Positions 8,111 to 17,820 of a stretch of 45,210 bases of DNA are shown one piece after another. Positions within the stretch are counted from its first letter, which is position 1; each line of letters begins with the position of its first letter. The DNA is taken from assembly GCA_020341835.1 (NCBI GenBank), contig CP070838.1, forward strand, positions 1,838,833 to 1,884,042. The letters are read 5' to 3'. The notes beneath the pieces are model-generated. The model was not told where the DNA came from and did not search any database. It saw only the letters and a program-made list of their open reading frames with translations. This stretch comes from Thiotrichales bacterium (GTDB lineage: Bacteria > Pseudomonadota > Gammaproteobacteria > SZUA-229). The position numbers and the translations under genes were made by a program.

Positions 8111-11100
8111 TCAAGGAGCTCTTTCAATAAGCTCCGGAAAACTACCGCTACCCGCAATAGGATTGATATCTTTCACCAGCACGGTGCCGGCAGTGGTGCC
8201 GTCGCTCTTCCATAGCTCCGGGCCATTGACGCCATCATCAGCCCTAAAGTAGAGTGTGCCGCCCACAATCCCAAGAATGGACCGCAAACCGCTATCGGGA
8301 CCGATATTGAAATCTTTCATCAGCAGGGTGCCTTCAGCGGTGCCATCGCTCTTCCACAGTTCGCGGCCATTGATGCCGTCATCAGCGCGGAAGTACAGTG
8401 TACCGGCCAGCACCGTTAGACTGCTCGGAGAACTGGCAAGTGTCCCGGTATTGATGTCCTTCACCAGTACTGTACCGGCGGTGGTGCCATCGCTCTTCCA
8501 CAGCTCGCGGCCATTGACGCCGTCACTAGCGCGGAAGTACAGCACGCCGTCCATGGCTGTGAGCCCTACCGGGGAACTCCACCCCAACCCGGGATTAATG
8601 TCCTTGACCAGTACCGTACCGGCGGTAGTGCCATCGCTCTTCCAAAGCTCGCGTCCGTTGACACCATCATCAGCAGCGAAAAACACCGTACTGCCCACGA
8701 CAATAAATTGGAATATGTCGCTACGTTCCGGCCCGGGATTGATGTCTTTCACCAGTACAGTACCGGCGGCGGTGCCGTCGCTCCTCCACAACTCGCGTCC
8801 GTTGACGCCATCATCAGCGCTGAAAAACAGCGTGCCGTCCAGAACCGTTAAGCTCGCGGGAAAGCTGTCTTGCGTTCCTGCGTGGATGTCCTTCACCGGC
8901 ACGGTGCCATCAGCGGTGCCATCACTTTTCCACAGTTCGTGGCCACTGACGCCGTCATTTGCGGCGAAGTACAGCACGCCGTCCACGGTCGCGAACCCGA
9001 ACGGATCACTATCGTCCGGCCCCGTATGGATATCCTTCACCAGCACGGTACCGGCAGCGGTGCCATCGCTTTTCCACAGCTCGCCACCACTGGCATCGAC
9101 ACCACTGAAGAACAACGTGTTGCCTATTACCTGTAGATCTTCTTCCCACACATTACTCGTCACCAGGGAGAGACCGGCAGCGGTGCCGTCGGTGCGCCAC
9201 AAATCGAATTCGCCGCCGCTGCTGCCGTCAAACACGAGAAAGTACCGGAAACCGTCAACAATCGTCATCGCGAACGGATCCGAATCGCCCCCGACCTGGC
9301 CAATATCCGCCAGCAAGAAGGTACCGTCAGCGGTACCATCGCTGCGCCAGAGCTCCCGGCCAAGGGTGCCGTCGCTGGCCGAGAAATAGGCCACGCCCGC
9401 GAATGCGTTGAAATTCAATGGGCGGCTTCCCCCCAGTCCGGGTTTGATATCCTGCACCAACACGGTACCGGCGGTGGTGCCGTCGCTCTTCCATAGCTCC
9501 AGGCCATTGATGCCATCATCGGCACTGAAGAACAGCGTACCGCCCACATCCGTCAATTCGCGCGGGGAACTGCCGTTCAAGCCATTTTCGATATCTTTCA
9601 CCAACACGGTACCCGGGCCGGTGCCGTCGCTCGTCCACAGCTCTCTGCCATTGGCGTCGTCCGCGGCAGTGAAGAACAGCCTGCTGCCCACGGCCGTGAG
9701 GTTTCTTGGGGAACTCGAGCCGAAGCCGGGAATGATGTCCTTCACCAGCACGGTGCCGGCGGCGGTGCCGTCGCTCTTCCATAGCTCCTGGCCATTGACA
9801 CCGTTATCAGCCACGAAGTACAGCGTGCTATCGGCTACCGTAAGAGCGTTTGGATGGCTAAAGGCCGTACCGACGACAATATCCTTAACAAGGACGGTGC
9901 CGGCCGCGGTGCCGTCGCTCTTCCATAGCTCGCTGCCGTTGATGCCGTCATTAGCGCGGAAGTACAGCACACCGCCCATGGCTGCGAAGTCAGTCGGAAC
10001 ACTCGAACCGAAGCCGGGAAAGATGTCTTTCACCAGCACGGTGCCGGCGTCGGTTCCGTCGCTCTTCCATAACTCACTGCCATTGACGCCATCAGCGGCG
10101 CGAAAGAACAGCGTGCTATCGGCTATCGTAAGTGTGCCTGGATGACCCGAGGCCGCACCGACGACAATATCCTTGACAAGGACGGTGCCGGCGGCGGTGC
10201 CATCGCTCTTCCACAGCTCGTGACCATTAACACCGTTATCAGCACTGAAGTACAGCGTGCCGCCAACAACGACGAGGTTGCTCGGGGAACTCGAGTCCAG
10301 GCCGGGATTGATGTCTTTCACCAGTACCGTGCCGGCGGCGGTGCCGTCGCTCTTCCACAACTCCTTGCCATTGGTACCATCATCGGCCGTGAAATAGAAC
10401 AAGCTGCCGGCCGCGGTAAGAATCGCCGGAGAGCCGGAGTTCGGCGTGCCGGTTTCATCCCTGCCGGAAAAAATATCCTTCACCAGCACGGTGCCGCTGG
10501 CGGTGTGATCGGTCTTCCACAATTCGATACCGGTATTGCCGTCCGTTGCTGCAAAATAGGCCACGCCGTTCACCACGACCAGGTTTGCGGGATTGGAGTT
10601 GGCATTGGTATTGAAATCCCGGACCAGCACGGTGCCCTCAGCCGTTCCGTCGGAAATGAACAGCTCGTTCCCGACGACGCCATCATCGGCGCTGATGAAA
10701 AAGTGTCTCAACAGCGGGTTAAAGCCGTTGATGATCTCGGTCAGGTTGGTAATGGCATCGCCATCGTCGTCGAAATCGGTGGTGTAATCCGTGGCTGTAA
10801 AGGCGACGCTACCATCGCCTGCCGACAGGTCAACGCTGCCCGAGGCACTGGCCAGGACCACAGCGTTGGTACCGTCGCTGTACTCGAGTTCGATCAGCAC
10901 ATCGTGGGCAGACCGGCTCAAGTCGGGGATCGATGCTGTCGCAGTACCGGCCGCGATATTGAGTGTTACCTGGGTTCTTGCGCCGTCATCGACCGTGACC
11001 CATGCCACCAGGCTCGTGCCGGGTGAATCCAGCGTGATGCTTCCGACAGACTCGGGAATGTCACTCGCGATTTGCGCTGTTGCCAGGTTATCGCCATCGG

Positions 11101-11194
11101 TCGCTACGCCACCACCGCTGCCACCACAGGCAGACAGTAGAAGCAACAGAACGGCGGTGAACATCGGTTTGAATGCATTGACATTGACACACAT
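8111..11194 (-). CDS. ELWxxDGT-repeat lipoprotein
   Basis: About 1027 aa. Three ATGs lie close together (11203, 11200, 11194). A GGGAGG abuts the first, so the third, 9 nt away, is the best start. A lipoprotein signal (lipobox LLSAC) is followed by GGSGGG. Residues about 40-140 are a beta-rich non-repeat region, then DFDDDGDAITNLTEIINGFNP, a calcium-type DxDxDG loop. From about 170 to the end there are some 17-18 repeats of about 48-50 residues with the core G-ELWKSDGTAAGTVLVKDI and YF-ADDGVNG. The ELWxxDGT family is known as a predicted surface propeller; no enzyme motif is visible. The repeats are near-identical at DNA level. Confidence 0.85.
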   Translation of the reverse strand: MCVNVNAFKPMFTAVLLLLLSACGGSGGGVATDGDNLATAQIASDIPESVGSITLDSPGTSLVAWVTVDDGARTQVTLNIAAGTATASIPDLSRSAHDVLIELEYSDGTNAVVLASASGSVDLSAGDGSVAFTATDYTTDFDDDGDAITNLTEIINGFNPLLRHFFISADDGVVGNELFISDGTAEGTVLVRDFNTNANSNPANLVVVNGVAYFAATDGNTGIELWKTDHTASGTVLVKDIFSGRDETGTPNSGSPAILTAAGSLFYFTADDGTNGKELWKSDGTAAGTVLVKDINPGLDSSSPSNLVVVGGTLYFSADNGVNGHELWKSDGTAAGTVLVKDIVVGAASGHPGTLTIADSTLFFRAADGVNGSELWKSDGTDAGTVLVKDIFPGFGSSVPTDFAAMGGVLYFRANDGINGSELWKSDGTAAGTVLVKDIVVGTAFSHPNALTVADSTLYFVADNGVNGQELWKSDGTAAGTVLVKDIIPGFGSSSPRNLTAVGSRLFFTAADDANGRELWTSDGTGPGTVLVKDIENGLNGSSPRELTDVGGTLFFSADDGINGLELWKSDGTTAGTVLVQDIKPGLGGSRPLNFNAFAGVAYFSASDGTLGRELWRSDGTADGTFLLADIGQVGGDSDPFAMTIVDGFRYFLVFDGSSGGEFDLWRTDGTAAGLSLVTSNVWEEDLQVIGNTLFFSGVDASGGELWKSDGTAAGTVLVKDIHTGPDDSDPFGFATVDGVLYFAANDGVSGHELWKSDGTADGTVPVKDIHAGTQDSFPASLTVLDGTLFFSADDGVNGRELWRSDGTAAGTVLVKDINPGPERSDIFQFIVVGSTVFFAADDGVNGRELWKSDGTTAGTVLVKDINPGLGWSSPVGLTAMDGVLYFRASDGVNGRELWKSDGTTAGTVLVKDINTGTLASSPSSLTVLAGTLYFRADDGINGRELWKSDGTAEGTLLMKDFNIGPDSGLRSILGIVGGTLYFRADDGVNGPELWKSDGTTAGTVLVKDINPIAGSGSFPELIERAP

Positions 11195-11203
11195 AATCAT
11201 CAT

Positions 11204-11994
11204 CCTCCCAAAGATGTCGGTCTTGTATGAAGTGTGAAGTGTGGAAATGCAGACTGGTCTTTTGGTCGGAGCTGTCGGCTCCCTTGCCGGCGAGAGGCAT
11301 TGGATTGGAACTTGTCGAAATCAGGGCTCGCACAGTGACATAACCTCCCATTGTCGAATAAGCGTGTTATTCAACAACCGTGATTCTTCGCAGCTAAACC
11401 GAACCTGTCCCTTTTTTCGAAATTATTGGCAGTGATCGTTCGGCTCTGCGCGATGTTTCCCTATTGACTCTCATCATCATCCACAGATCACATCGCCATG
11501 TCAATCTGGCGCTCGACTGTTATACCCATCGATTATGACTACGCAGAACGGATTGCCTGGTAGGGGGTTCCAGATGCTGGTCAATGTTTGTTTTATTGTT
11601 TCCGTCATATAGGCAATTGAGCTTAATTAACACAGTCAGAAATAGAGCGGTCAGTGAAGATAGCGGAGGTTTACGAAAATAATTCTCATTATTCAGTCTC
11701 GGTCATCTGATGCCGATCTTAAGGTTAAGTTATTCAGGTTCTATTCTTGCCTGAGAGAGTAAAAGAATAACTCAAGGCCATAATCTTTTGTCACTAATTA
11801 GAATTTTAATGAAGATCAGTCCTTATCAGGTATGGTTTGATACAGCTTTTCATGATCAATGGTTGGAGCTGAAACTGGTTAATCAAAAGGGCGACCTGTA
11901 GCCCTGACTGCAAAACATTACACAGAATTCATTTCTGTGATAAATTCGTCAGGCTGCAATTCGATAGGGTATTACCAACAAGGGGGATAGAACT
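11204..11994. other. Long intergenic region between divergent genes
   Basis: About 790 bp between the ELWxxDGT gene (minus) and the histone-like gene (plus). No credible gene was found. It should hold both promoters. Visible structures are the inverted repeat at 11921-11939 and a weaker one (AGTTATTC...GAATAACT) at about 11727-11777. Confidence 0.45.
11921..11939 (+). promoter_or_regulatory. Perfect inverted repeat upstream of the histone-like gene
   Basis: CACAGAA-TTCAT-TTCTGTG has 7-bp arms and a 5-bp loop, 55 bp before the ATG at 11995. It could be an operator or a 5' untranslated hairpin. No factor is assigned. Confidence 0.35.
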
Positions 11995-12195
11995 ATGGCA
12001 GTGAAAAAGAAAGTTGCGAAGAAGAAGTTCGCTAAGAAGAAGGTCGCGAAGAAGAAGGTAGCAAAGAAGAAAGTCGCGAAGAAGAAGGCAGTCAAGAAAA
12101 GGCCAGTAAAGAAGAAAGTCGCGAAGAAAAAGGTCGCGAAGAAAAAAACGAAGAAAAAAGTAGCAAAAAGAAAGGTAACGAAGAGAGCACGTTAA
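11995..12195 (+). CDS. Histone-H1-like lysine-rich protein
   Basis: 66 aa built almost wholly of KKVAKKK-type pentads (KKKVA repeated about ten times) with a few Arg, Pro and Thr at the end. It resembles the C-terminal tails of eukaryotic H1 and bacterial H1-like proteins (AlgP/HC2 type). Such proteins bind DNA or polyphosphate and condense the nucleoid. An AGGGGG lies 8 nt before the ATG. A strong terminator follows at 12279-12310, so it is a single-gene transcript. Low sequence complexity makes homology hard to prove, but the ribosome site and terminator support a real gene. Confidence 0.7.
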   Translation: MAVKKKVAKKKFAKKKVAKKKVAKKKVAKKKAVKKRPVKKKVAKKKVAKKKTKKKVAKRKVTKRAR

Positions 12196-12278
12196 GTTAC
12201 GCGAAGCCCGGGCGTTACACTCTGTTCCTCGTGATGGGGGAAGCAGATGCGGGCGTAACGATTGGTCAAACGACAGAA

Positions 12279-12310
12279 CCCCTCGCTGCAAGCGCAGCCA
12301 GGGGTTTTTT
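12279..12310 (+). terminator. Intrinsic terminator after the histone-like gene
   Basis: CCCCT-C-GCTGC, an AAGC loop, then GCAGC-C-AGGGG forms a long GC-rich stem followed by TTTTTT. It ends the plus-strand transcript, and the stop codon of the convergent minus-strand gene lies right behind it. Confidence 0.85.
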
Positions 12311-12311
12311 A

Positions 12312-13136
12312 TCACGGAATAACAACCCGGCGGTCGATCGGAAAACCAAATGCAGTGATATAGGGCGTTCTGGCGCCCGGGCCGAATCCGAAGCTGAGTT
12401 CTAGTGTGAGTAATACCTCGCCGTCGAATTCAGCGACCTCGGTCCAGAGGAACAGCGTTGAATAGGGGGTTGAAAGCAATTCGACATAACCGCCAATATA
12501 AACAGAGTCGATGATTACATTAGCCAAGATATTTGAATTGAAAACGCTTGTACCGATGTAACCAGTGACTGGGAATCCAATCAGGTAGTTTGAATGGTAT
12601 CCCTCGATAAAATAAAGCGAGTCAGTTGAAATCCATCTTGTTGCACCTCGAAGGTACCAATTGCGGCTTGAGCTCCAGGCATACAGGTCTGCAGACAGGT
12701 AGGGGGAGGTCGTCTCGTCGAATCCGGTATAAAACCTGCCTGCCTGCGCCGCCAGGGTCACCTTCTGAGTATCAAACTCCAGTTCTATGCCTGCTGTTCT
12801 TGATTTATAGTCGAAGTCACCAAAGTCGATGAATTCCGTTGTCTCCCAGGATTGCGAGGCAACGATTCCTATGTTGACCGTTTCTTCCACTGGCCATAAA
12901 AAATGCCCACCAATGCCGGCGAATTCATAACCCGTGTAGTTTTCATACAGGGCTTCTGCTATCAGAATCGGGCCTTCGGGTTTTACGCTGGATAATACTA
13001 AATAACTGCCAAATCGGTTGTCGTCGTAGTAACGTCCACCATAAATCTCACCGGTCCAGTCAGCACGAGCGGTATGGCAACAGGCAAGTGTCAGGAAGAA
13101 ACTGATAAGAATTCTTCCACATGATTTCAGCCACAT
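12312..13136 (-). CDS. Beta-strand-rich exported protein, possible outer-membrane barrel
   Basis: 274 aa with a signal peptide (ILISFFLTLACCHTARA, cleavage before DWTGE). The mature part alternates aromatic and hydrophobic residues in strand-like segments (GSYLVLSSVKPEGPILIAEALYENY, VNIGIVASQSWETTEF, VTLAAQAGRFYTGF, VLLTLELSFGFGPG). That pattern is common in outer-membrane barrels. The C-terminus does not end in Phe. No family is recognised. It lies 23 bp downstream of the SPFH gene on the same strand, so the two are probably co-transcribed. Confidence 0.65.
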   Translation of the reverse strand: MWLKSCGRILISFFLTLACCHTARADWTGEIYGGRYYDDNRFGSYLVLSSVKPEGPILIAEALYENYTGYEFAGIGGHFLWPVEETVNIGIVASQSWETTEFIDFGDFDYKSRTAGIELEFDTQKVTLAAQAGRFYTGFDETTSPYLSADLYAWSSSRNWYLRGATRWISTDSLYFIEGYHSNYLIGFPVTGYIGTSVFNSNILANVIIDSVYIGGYVELLSTPYSTLFLWTEVAEFDGEVLLTLELSFGFGPGARTPYITAFGFPIDRRVVIP

Positions 13137-13159
13137 TTGTGCCTTTCCCTGAAACCGGG

Positions 13160-13687
13160 TTATTCCAGCGGGGGGAGTTCATTGGTTATCAGGCGTAAGG
13201 AGCGCACCTTGCCGAAGTCAGTGAAAGTCACCTTGTAGATGTGAACACCGTATTCATCCGCCTCATTTTGTACCAGTTCCAGCACCTGATCCTCGATTCT
13301 GTGCTGTCGCAGTTCACTGTAATCGACAGACATTACGATTTCTTTTATCGCGCCAAGTGTCAGGTCATTGAGGACATCTGCCGAATCCCATATATCAAGC
13401 AAGTAGGCCCTGACATCGGAAATACGATACTTGACGATAGCAGAGATTACAACCGTCAGGTTATCCGCGGTTGTCAGTGTTTGCGGCCTGAGAGCCATGG
13501 TTGTTATCACGGTTGATGTGGTGACAGTAGTGTCTGCAATGGGCAGCTTCCAGTGCAAGCCAGGTACCAGGTCGCGATGATAGCGCCCGAAACGCAAGAT
13601 TACGCCACCCTCAAAGTCGTTAATGACGACCCAAGGGCGCATCACGTCCCAGAACGCAGCGAGAAAATCTAGTATTCTTTCAAACAT
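13160..13687 (-). CDS. SPFH/band-7 domain protein
   Basis: 175 aa. After a short hydrophobic N-terminal helix (LDFLAAFWDVMRPWVVI) it carries a band-7 core: GGVILRFGRYHRDLVPGLHWKLP, then STVITTMALRPQTLTTADNLTVVISAIVKYRI and LTLGAIKEIVMSVDYSEL. These match the start and middle of stomatin/prohibitin/HflC proteins, which scaffold membrane microdomains. It is shorter than most (HflC is over 300 aa) and lacks the long C-terminal coiled coil. Its partner is probably the beta-rich exported protein directly downstream. The start ATG has no clear ribosome site. Confidence 0.8.
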   Translation of the reverse strand: MFERILDFLAAFWDVMRPWVVINDFEGGVILRFGRYHRDLVPGLHWKLPIADTTVTTSTVITTMALRPQTLTTADNLTVVISAIVKYRISDVRAYLLDIWDSADVLNDLTLGAIKEIVMSVDYSELRQHRIEDQVLELVQNEADEYGVHIYKVTFTDFGKVRSLRLITNELPPLE

Positions 13688-14045
13688 TAATCAGTATCTT
13701 AGTTGCTCTTGGCTAAAAACTAACAATGCAATCACAAAAAAAGTATATCTTATTGATAATTAACGTGATTAATATCTGACGTGCTGGTAGAGCAGAAATC
13801 GAAAGGCTGCGAAAATGACGGACCGCCTGAAATGGCCGGGCATCTATTAACCCGTTGAAGGTGCCACAATGATTTCAAAGGACATCTGTGGATCTCACCT
13901 TGAGGGCCACGCTTGAAGCTCCTCAGGCGAGACCTGTTCCTTCTTCCTCGACAAGGAAGGGTAAGTTTGACCTGCCATATGAACAGCACTTTTCGGCTTT
14001 GCCGTATTCCCTGGCGAGAAAGAAAGATCTAACAGTGTTCTCTGG
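13688..14045. other. Intergenic stretch, nothing assigned
   Basis: About 360 bp with short ORFs only. None has a ribosome site or a domain I recognise. It should contain the promoter of the SPFH gene at its left edge. Confidence 0.4.
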
Positions 14046-15584
14046 TTACTCCCACAGCGGATTAGGCGCACGGTAGACGTCTTCAAAACCATTGGTATCG
14101 CTGACAATGTCGGGATCGACCCCGCCATCGCTTCTTGGTCCACCATAGAAGTTCACGTACCGCCCGTCACCGCTGATGCCCGCCCAGTCCGACATAAATC
14201 CCGTGGTCATTTCGTTCCCATTCTCATCGACGTTTACACGCGCGGTACGACCGGTCTGGCGATCATGCACAAAAATATCATAGAAGTTATTCGTGTCGTT
14301 CAATACCAGGTTGGTTGAATTCGAGGCCCAGGCCACGTACCTGCCGTCATCGCTGATGGCGGGATACAGGCTCTCGCCGTCTGCTTCGAAGCCTAATGTT
14401 CCCTGGTCTACTAGATTGGGCACGCTCACCCTGGATGTTTCACCAGTGCTGCGATCGTGTACAAATATGTCGGTTTCGTCATTGGTGTCATCCGCAACCA
14501 GATTGGTGTAACGAGAATAGAAAACCACGTAACGGCCGTCCCCGCTGATCGAGGGGCTAAACGACCCGGAAAAGCCGCCGCCTGTACCCTCGTTCCCCGC
14601 AGAATCAACAGAGACGCGGGTGGTGGTACCGCTGGCTCGGTCATGAACAAAGATATCAGCCCCGCCGTTGCTGTCCCCGGTTACCAGCGTGGTTGCGTTA
14701 GAAAAAAACGCAACGATGTTCCCGTCGCTGCTGATCACGCAATCCCCGCTTCTATCATCACCCGGCGTACCGTCGGTGTGACGGCTGACCAACTCCGTGG
14801 CGCCGGTCTGCCGGTCATGGACGAAAACATCATTATCGTTATTATTGTCGCCTGTCACCAGATTTGTGGCGGAGGACATGAATCCGACATAGCGACCGTC
14901 ATCGCTGACACAGGCGCGCTCGCTGTCGCTGTTAGCTTGGGTCCCCAGCCCCGCCTGGTCTGCAAGGTTCGGCACGCTGACACGAACGGTTTCACCCGAC
15001 TGGGTGTCGTGCATAAAGATATCGTCAAAGCCATTGGTGTCGTCCAGAACCAGATTGCTGACACTAGCAGCACCATCAAATACCACGAACCTGCCGGACG
15101 AGCTCACGGATGGGTTCAGTTCGTCAAAGGGACTGCCGTTAAAAGCCTCTAGCCCCAGGGTGCCCTGGTCAGTTAGGTTCGGCACGCTGACCCGCCGGGT
15201 GGTGCCCGTTTCCATGTCTCTCAGGAAAGCATCGCCACCGCCATTGGTGTCACCTGAAACAAGGTTGTCGGCAAAGGAGTAAAACACAACGTAGCGGCCG
15301 GTGGTGCTTAGGCTGGTGCAGCTCTCGCCGCAGTCGTAGCTGTTACCGTTGCCCTGGTTGCCGGATGAATCGACCGAGACAATCGCTATCGGATCCGGGG
15401 GAGCCGGGAGAGCCGGGGGAGGTGGAGTCGGCGGTGCTGTTGAGGTTACGCCGCTGTCATCACTGCTGCTACAGGCGGTCATCAGTAAAAATAATGTTGG
15501 AAGAAACGATATGCCGAGGCAAGAGTTGATGCTCTTGCTGGCTCGGTTGATGCGGGTGCGGCTAACAAAGGTGGTCGATTGCAT
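14046..15584 (-). CDS. Lipoprotein with PD40/TolB-like propeller repeats
   Basis: About 512 aa from the ATG at 15584, chosen because AGGAGG lies 7 nt upstream; an in-frame ATG at 15608 precedes it. A lipoprotein signal ends in LLMTAC, followed by SSSDDSG and a proline-rich linker. The rest is a repeat array of about 60 residues per unit with the cores SDDGRYVGFMSSATNLVTGD and FVHDRQTGATELVSV (six clear copies). That is the pattern of WD40-like PD40 blades of TolB-type propellers. The blades carry many Asp/Asn-rich DTN and GDxN turns that could bind calcium. A surface or periplasmic binding role is inferred; no enzyme site is seen. Confidence 0.8.
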   Translation of the reverse strand: MQSTTFVSRTRINRASKSINSCLGISFLPTLFLLMTACSSSDDSGVTSTAPPTPPPPALPAPPDPIAIVSVDSSGNQGNGNSYDCGESCTSLSTTGRYVVFYSFADNLVSGDTNGGGDAFLRDMETGTTRRVSVPNLTDQGTLGLEAFNGSPFDELNPSVSSSGRFVVFDGAASVSNLVLDDTNGFDDIFMHDTQSGETVRVSVPNLADQAGLGTQANSDSERACVSDDGRYVGFMSSATNLVTGDNNNDNDVFVHDRQTGATELVSRHTDGTPGDDRSGDCVISSDGNIVAFFSNATTLVTGDSNGGADIFVHDRASGTTTRVSVDSAGNEGTGGGFSGSFSPSISGDGRYVVFYSRYTNLVADDTNDETDIFVHDRSTGETSRVSVPNLVDQGTLGFEADGESLYPAISDDGRYVAWASNSTNLVLNDTNNFYDIFVHDRQTGRTARVNVDENGNEMTTGFMSDWAGISGDGRYVNFYGGPRSDGGVDPDIVSDTNGFEDVYRAPNPLWE

Positions 15585-15608
15585 GTTGCCCCCTCCTGTT
15601 TTGGTCAA

Positions 15609-16408
15609 TTTTTCATAGCGTTCCTGGTAATGCTCGATTAGTTTTCAACCATACTGCTGCGGCTTAGAGGAATCAAGAGGTAAAGAACGAAAAAATCTTT
15701 TGAAGGGTTATTCCGAGTATTCTTGTCGGGAAACATAAAAATTTCATGATTGATGCCGAATTCAACGAATGATCCGTATCGCGAACTCCTGTCGTTGAGT
15801 TCCCAATACAGGTGGTACTTGTAATAACAGCATCCTACACATACATGGATTCCTGGCTGTTTCCAGTGTAATGTGTCGCACTGTTGCAATACAGATAACC
15901 CGTTTCCGGTGAGTAATTATGGCGGGATCAATACTGTAATTGATCTATGTCAATAACAGGCATGGCTTTTTAAATATTATTTAAAAATTGCAATCGATAA
16001 ATTTGATCCTCTGGATGAAATATATTGATTGCAGTAAATGATATAGAGGGCTTTAGCATCGCTGCAGTCTATTATTGCGGAAGGGAAGTTTGTTATGGTC
16101 ACGAAAATGCTATCAACGCTACTGACCATCATAGCGCTGCCCGGCATCAGCGGTTTCAGTCGTGGCAATAGCTCTTCCATCGCGGGCACTAATCAGTAGT
16201 GTGTGCTGCCACCGCCGCGGATACTTTTTTTCCGGTGACTATGGCTTCAGTGATGTTAAATCGTGGTTGAACGACGGTATCGCCGAGGGTGCCCGGATGG
16301 TCAACAGCATCAATCCTGGTGGTGGTTCCTGGTCGTACCGATTGCTTGCTCTCGATGTCTTCGATTTCTTCGTTTAACGCATAACCGTTAATTGTCCTGG
16401 GAGGAAAC
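15609..16408. other. Intergenic region with a possible small exported ORF
   Basis: About 800 bp. The only candidate is a 34-codon ORF (16095-16199, plus) with a hydrophobic, signal-like start (MVTKMLSTLLTIIALPG) and AAGGGAAG before it. It stops after NSSSIAGTNQ. A second open frame continues behind it (16162-16377), so a frameshifted remnant of a secreted protein is possible. Nothing else is supported. Confidence 0.3.
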
Positions 16409-16882
16409 ATGGAAACACATTTCATCAAAACAATGTTTCTGGCATCTTGCTGTAGTTTGGCGATTGGTTGCAGTAGTAGTGATAGCACGCCACCGCCGCC
16501 GCCACTGGAGGCGCCAATAGGGGATGTCAGTGGTACATGGTCTACATTAGAGGTTTTTACATCATCGATCTCTGAATGTAATGATACAAACTCTGATACG
16601 GTTGATGTGGCTCACGATGGGGTCAGCAATACCATTACGATCACAAGCCAAACATCTGGCGCGTCGTTAAACGGAACTATAAGTGGTAACGAGGTTAGGT
16701 GGACCGGTTCGGTACCTTATGCTGACGGGACGCTGACGTATTCGCCAGCAACAATAACTGTCGCACCAGACTGTTCAAGTTTTGAAGGAACTTCAAACTG
16801 GTCGTACGCGGAGACAGGGTTTTCCTGTACTGGTACCAGCACGATTACTGGCAACAGAACGGGCGGCGGAACTACTTGTTAG
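16409..16882 (+). CDS. Small lipoprotein of unknown function
   Basis: 157 aa. GGGAGG lies 4 nt before the ATG. The signal ends in a lipobox (LAIGC, Cys21), followed by SSSDSTPPPPPLEAP, a proline linker. The mature domain is beta-rich and Thr/Ser-rich (GDVSGTWSTLEV, NTITITSQTSGASLNGTISGNEVRWTG, STITGNRT). It resembles lipocalin-like or META-like small lipoprotein folds, but no specific family is recognised. Four Cys in the mature part could form disulfides. It stands alone on its strand. Confidence 0.65.
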   Translation: METHFIKTMFLASCCSLAIGCSSSDSTPPPPPLEAPIGDVSGTWSTLEVFTSSISECNDTNSDTVDVAHDGVSNTITITSQTSGASLNGTISGNEVRWTGSVPYADGTLTYSPATITVAPDCSSFEGTSNWSYAETGFSCTGTSTITGNRTGGGTTC

Positions 16883-17065
16883 ACTAATATGAGAAAGAAC
16901 ACGTTTTCTCTTATCGGCCAGTAACCTAATTAACGCTCGAAGCATTGTCTGTTATTAACTGTGTTAACCAAGAGGATCATTGGTATCAACGCCCGCCATG
17001 AATGAGATATGGCGTTCGCTGTGCGTTACCTGGTAAACCGTACCTATCCTGATGCCGATTACCGC

Positions 17066-17820
17066 TTAGGCGGTGCCATGCCAGGGGATCAAGGGGTCAG
17101 ATTGCTTGAATTCATTGAAGACGTACATATTCAGGATCTCGTCCCGGTAAGTGCGGTTGAAGCGCTCCACATACGAGTTCTGCATCGGTTTCCCCGGTTT
17201 GATGAACTCCAGCTCGATACCCTGATCTTCTGCCCAACCAGCCAGGGCCACCGAGATGAACTCGGGACCATTGTCCATGCGCAGTTTCTTCGGGTAACTG
17301 CGCCAGGCGGCGATGCGCTCCAGTACACGGATCACCCGGAGTGATGGCAGGCTGAGATCCACCTCGATGGCCAGCGCTTCACGGTTGAAGTCATCGACCA
17401 CGTTGAAGGTACGGAAGCGTCGTCCACAGAACAGGCTGTCGCTCATAAAATCCATCGACCAACACTGGTTGGCCATTGCCGGTACCGCCAGAGGTTCCGG
17501 ATGCCGGCTAGGCAGGCGTCGTTTGCCCCGGCGGCGCTTGTTCAGGTTGAGCAGGCAGTAGATCCGGTAAACCCGTTTGTGATTCCAGGTGCAACCTTGA
17601 CGGCGCAGCACCTTGAACAGCTTGCTGAAGCCATAGGCTGGATAACGCTCGACAACCGCCTGCAGCGCCGCTATCACTGCGTCGTCTCGCCTGGTGTCAG
17701 GCCTATAGCGATGCACGGTTCGACTCAGGCCCACGGCCCGGCAAGCAAGCCGTTGACTGGCGCCATGGATTTCCATGGCATAGTTCACCAGTTCGCGCCT
17801 TGCTGAGGCCTTTAGAGCTT
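17066..17820 (-). pseudogene. IS3-family transposase OrfB, 3'-truncated
   Basis: The frame runs from the OrfA/OrfB frameshift site to a stop at 17066; its first ATG is at 17788. HTH_21-type start (RRELVNYAMEIHGASQRLACRAVGLSRT) and rve core are present, with D in WSMDFMSD, D in RMDNGPEF and E in NSYVERFNRTYRDEIL. The protein stops making sense after ILNMYVF, and the usual C-terminal 40-50 residues are missing. They are replaced by a dispersed repeat (GATCAAGGGGTCAGATTGC at 17088 on), which supplies the false tail NEFKQSDPL. The element has therefore lost its right end and is probably immobile. Confidence 0.8.

Noticed and set aside
8256..11026. Long plus-strand ORFs opposite the ELWxxDGT gene
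   Set aside because: They mirror the repeat array in antisense, have low-complexity repeated translations (SLFHSSRPLTPS), and no ribosome sites. The minus-strand protein has a signal peptide and a known repeat family.
8111..11194. CRISPR array suspicion from regularly spaced repeats
   Set aside because: The repeats are protein-coding with a period of about 147 bp and remain in one open frame; the spacers are coding and related to each other.
14457..15152. 231-codon plus-strand ORF opposite the PD40-like gene
   Set aside because: Antisense shadow of a repetitive gene. The minus-strand frame has a lipobox, a ribosome site and consistent repeats.
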